NCBI RefSeq assembly: GCF_900115145.1
Contig: NZ_FOVL01000006.1
Span: forward strand, 1-64,000
Length of the DNA stretch: 64,000 nucleotides
Direction: 5' to 3'
Origin: Salegentibacter flavus
Lineage (GTDB): Bacteria > Bacteroidota > Bacteroidia > Flavobacteriales > Flavobacteriaceae
Shown here: piece by piece, positions 63,094 to 64,000 of the stretch
Numbering within the stretch: the stretch's first letter is position 1
Layout: each line of letters begins with the position of its first letter
Made by a program: the position numbers and the translations under genes
The notes under the pieces: generated by a model
What the model was told of the DNA's origin: nothing
Databases searched by the model: none
Seen by the model: the letters and a program-made list of their open reading frames with translations, nothing else

Positions 63094-64000
63094 ATGGAAC
63101 AACAGAGCCCATATAAACCTAAAAATAAAATAAGAATTGTAACCGCAGCCTCCCTTTTTGACGGGCACGATGCCGCCATTAATATCATGCGCCGCATCAT
63201 TCAGTCTACAGGTGTTGAGGTGATCCACCTGGGTCACGACCGTAGTGTTGAAGAAGTTGTGAATTGCGCGATCCAGGAAGACGCCCAGGCTATCGCAATG
63301 ACCTCTTACCAGGGCGGTCACATCGAATACTTCAAATATATGTTCGATCTGCTGCAGGAGAAAGACGCGGGCCACATCAAGATCTTTGGTGGTGGAGGCG
63401 GAGTAATCCTTCCCGAAGAGATCAAGGAATTGATGAATTACGGTATTACCCGGATTTATGCTCCCGATGATGGCAGGGAAATGGGTCTTCAGGGAATGAT
63501 CAATGATATGGTGAAGATGGCCGATGAAGCTCATTCCGATCTTGATGCTGAAAAATCTGTTTCTGAATTACTGAAAAATAAAGATGTTAATACCATTGCC
63601 AGGCTTATTTCCCTTGCTGAAAATAAACACGATTCCTTCCTTCAACATTTTGAGCCGTTAAGAAAGAAATTAGAAAGTAGCGAAATTCCTGTACTTGGAA
63701 TTACCGGTACCGGTGGGGCCGGAAAATCAAGCCTTGTTGATGAACTGGTTCGCAGGTTTCTGTTGGATTTCCCGGAAAAGAATATCGGGATAATTTCCGT
63801 AGATCCCTCAAAAAGAAAAACCGGCGGGGCCCTTTTGGGAGACCGCATCAGGATGAATTCGATCAACAATTCCCGGGTGTATATGCGCTCGCTGGCTACA
63901 AGACAGTCTAACCTGGCACTTTCCAAACACGTAGCAGAAGCCGTGGAGGTTTTAAAAGCTTCAGAATATGATTTGATAATTTTAGAAACTTCAGGAATTG
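63094..64000 (+). CDS. Fused acyl-CoA mutase IcmF (methylmalonyl-CoA mutase family), 3' end beyond the window
   Basis: The first 302 residues are seen. The B12-binding domain opens ([23 protein letters not shown], with the Asp-x-His pair Asp23/His25; [13 protein letters not shown]). Next to it is a MeaI-type P-loop GTPase with [13 protein letters not shown] near residue 200 and [20 protein letters not shown]. Order B12-binding, then GTPase, is that of IcmF, in which a mutase domain follows; that part lies outside. The protein would interconvert isobutyryl- and butyryl-CoA or a similar pair, guarded by its built-in chaperone. The start at 63094 is a plain ATG. Confidence 0.88.
   Translation, partial: MEQQSPYKPKNKIRIVTAASLFDGHDAAINIMRRIIQSTGVEVIHLGHDRSVEEVVNCAIQEDAQAIAMTSYQGGHIEYFKYMFDLLQEKDAGHIKIFGGGGGVILPEEIKELMNYGITRIYAPDDGREMGLQGMINDMVKMADEAHSDLDAEKSVSELLKNKDVNTIARLISLAENKHDSFLQHFEPLRKKLESSEIPVLGITGTGGAGKSSLVDELVRRFLLDFPEKNIGIISVDPSKRKTGGALLGDRIRMNSINNSRVYMRSLATRQSNLALSKHVAEAVEVLKASEYDLIILETSGI

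Noticed and set aside
1-64000. CRISPR arrays, prophage or a conjugative element
   Set aside because: No regularly spaced short repeats, no cas genes, and no capsid, terminase, relaxase or type IV secretion genes are seen on either strand.

Overview
The window reads as chromosome from a marine-type member of the Flavobacteriaceae (Bacteroidota), in the broad neighbourhood of Gramella/Christiangramia, Salegentibacter or Zunongwangia. The reasons are two SusC/SusD pairs, a hybrid two-component regulator with an AraC tail, type III glutamine synthetase, many lipoprotein signals, Lacal_2735- and DUF4197-type proteins, AT-rich spacers, and promoters of the Bacteroidota form TAnnTTTG. The genus is inference; no rRNA gene is present.

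1-4300 is a small accessory region. It starts with an IS91-type element (HUH transposase plus tyrosine recombinase, minus strand). The recombinase N-terminus is separated from a plausible ATG by an eight-A run. Next to it are two ~130-bp attC-like sites that enclose one lipoprotein gene exactly as an integron cassette would be enclosed; no integron integrase is visible. Then come the end of an IS3-type element, the 3' tails of two unrelated genes, and a tRNA-like 3' end whose last 14 bases recur 178 bp further on, each copy followed by a terminator.

4559-10341 holds an SLC13 permease with TrkA-C domains and a minus-strand copper cluster: DUF3347 lipoprotein, DUF305 membrane protein, SHOCT protein, and a multicopper oxidase fused to a C-terminal outer-membrane barrel-like domain.

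10782-27740 is a fructan (levan/inulin type) utilisation locus, all on the plus strand: a hybrid two-component regulator with a sugar-binding-protein sensor, an MFS sugar porter, two GH32 enzymes (one with an altered nucleophile motif), SusC, SusD, two paralogous surface lipoproteins and a PfkB-type fructokinase. Fructan would be cut at the surface, imported by SusCD, trimmed in the periplasm, taken up by the MFS porter and phosphorylated.

28316-45038 is a second plus-strand glycan locus that fits high-mannose N-glycan use: three GH92 alpha-mannosidases with different specificity loops, a CBM9-like protein, a GH10-like lipoprotein, a SusC/SusD-like_2 pair, a glycosylasparaginase and a FucP/NagP-type sugar porter.

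45173-64000 is mostly ordinary chromosome: a monooxygenase-fold lipoprotein, an MscS channel, an MFS exporter, a Kelch protein, apt, a 50-residue conserved protein, a BlaI/BlaR1-like pair with a visible operator, a Na+/Ca2+ exchanger, glnN, a purM-like gene, a small ABC unit, prfA, pyrF, a metal/corrinoid-binding protein, two small conserved proteins, and the start of a fused acyl-CoA mutase (IcmF) cut by the window end.
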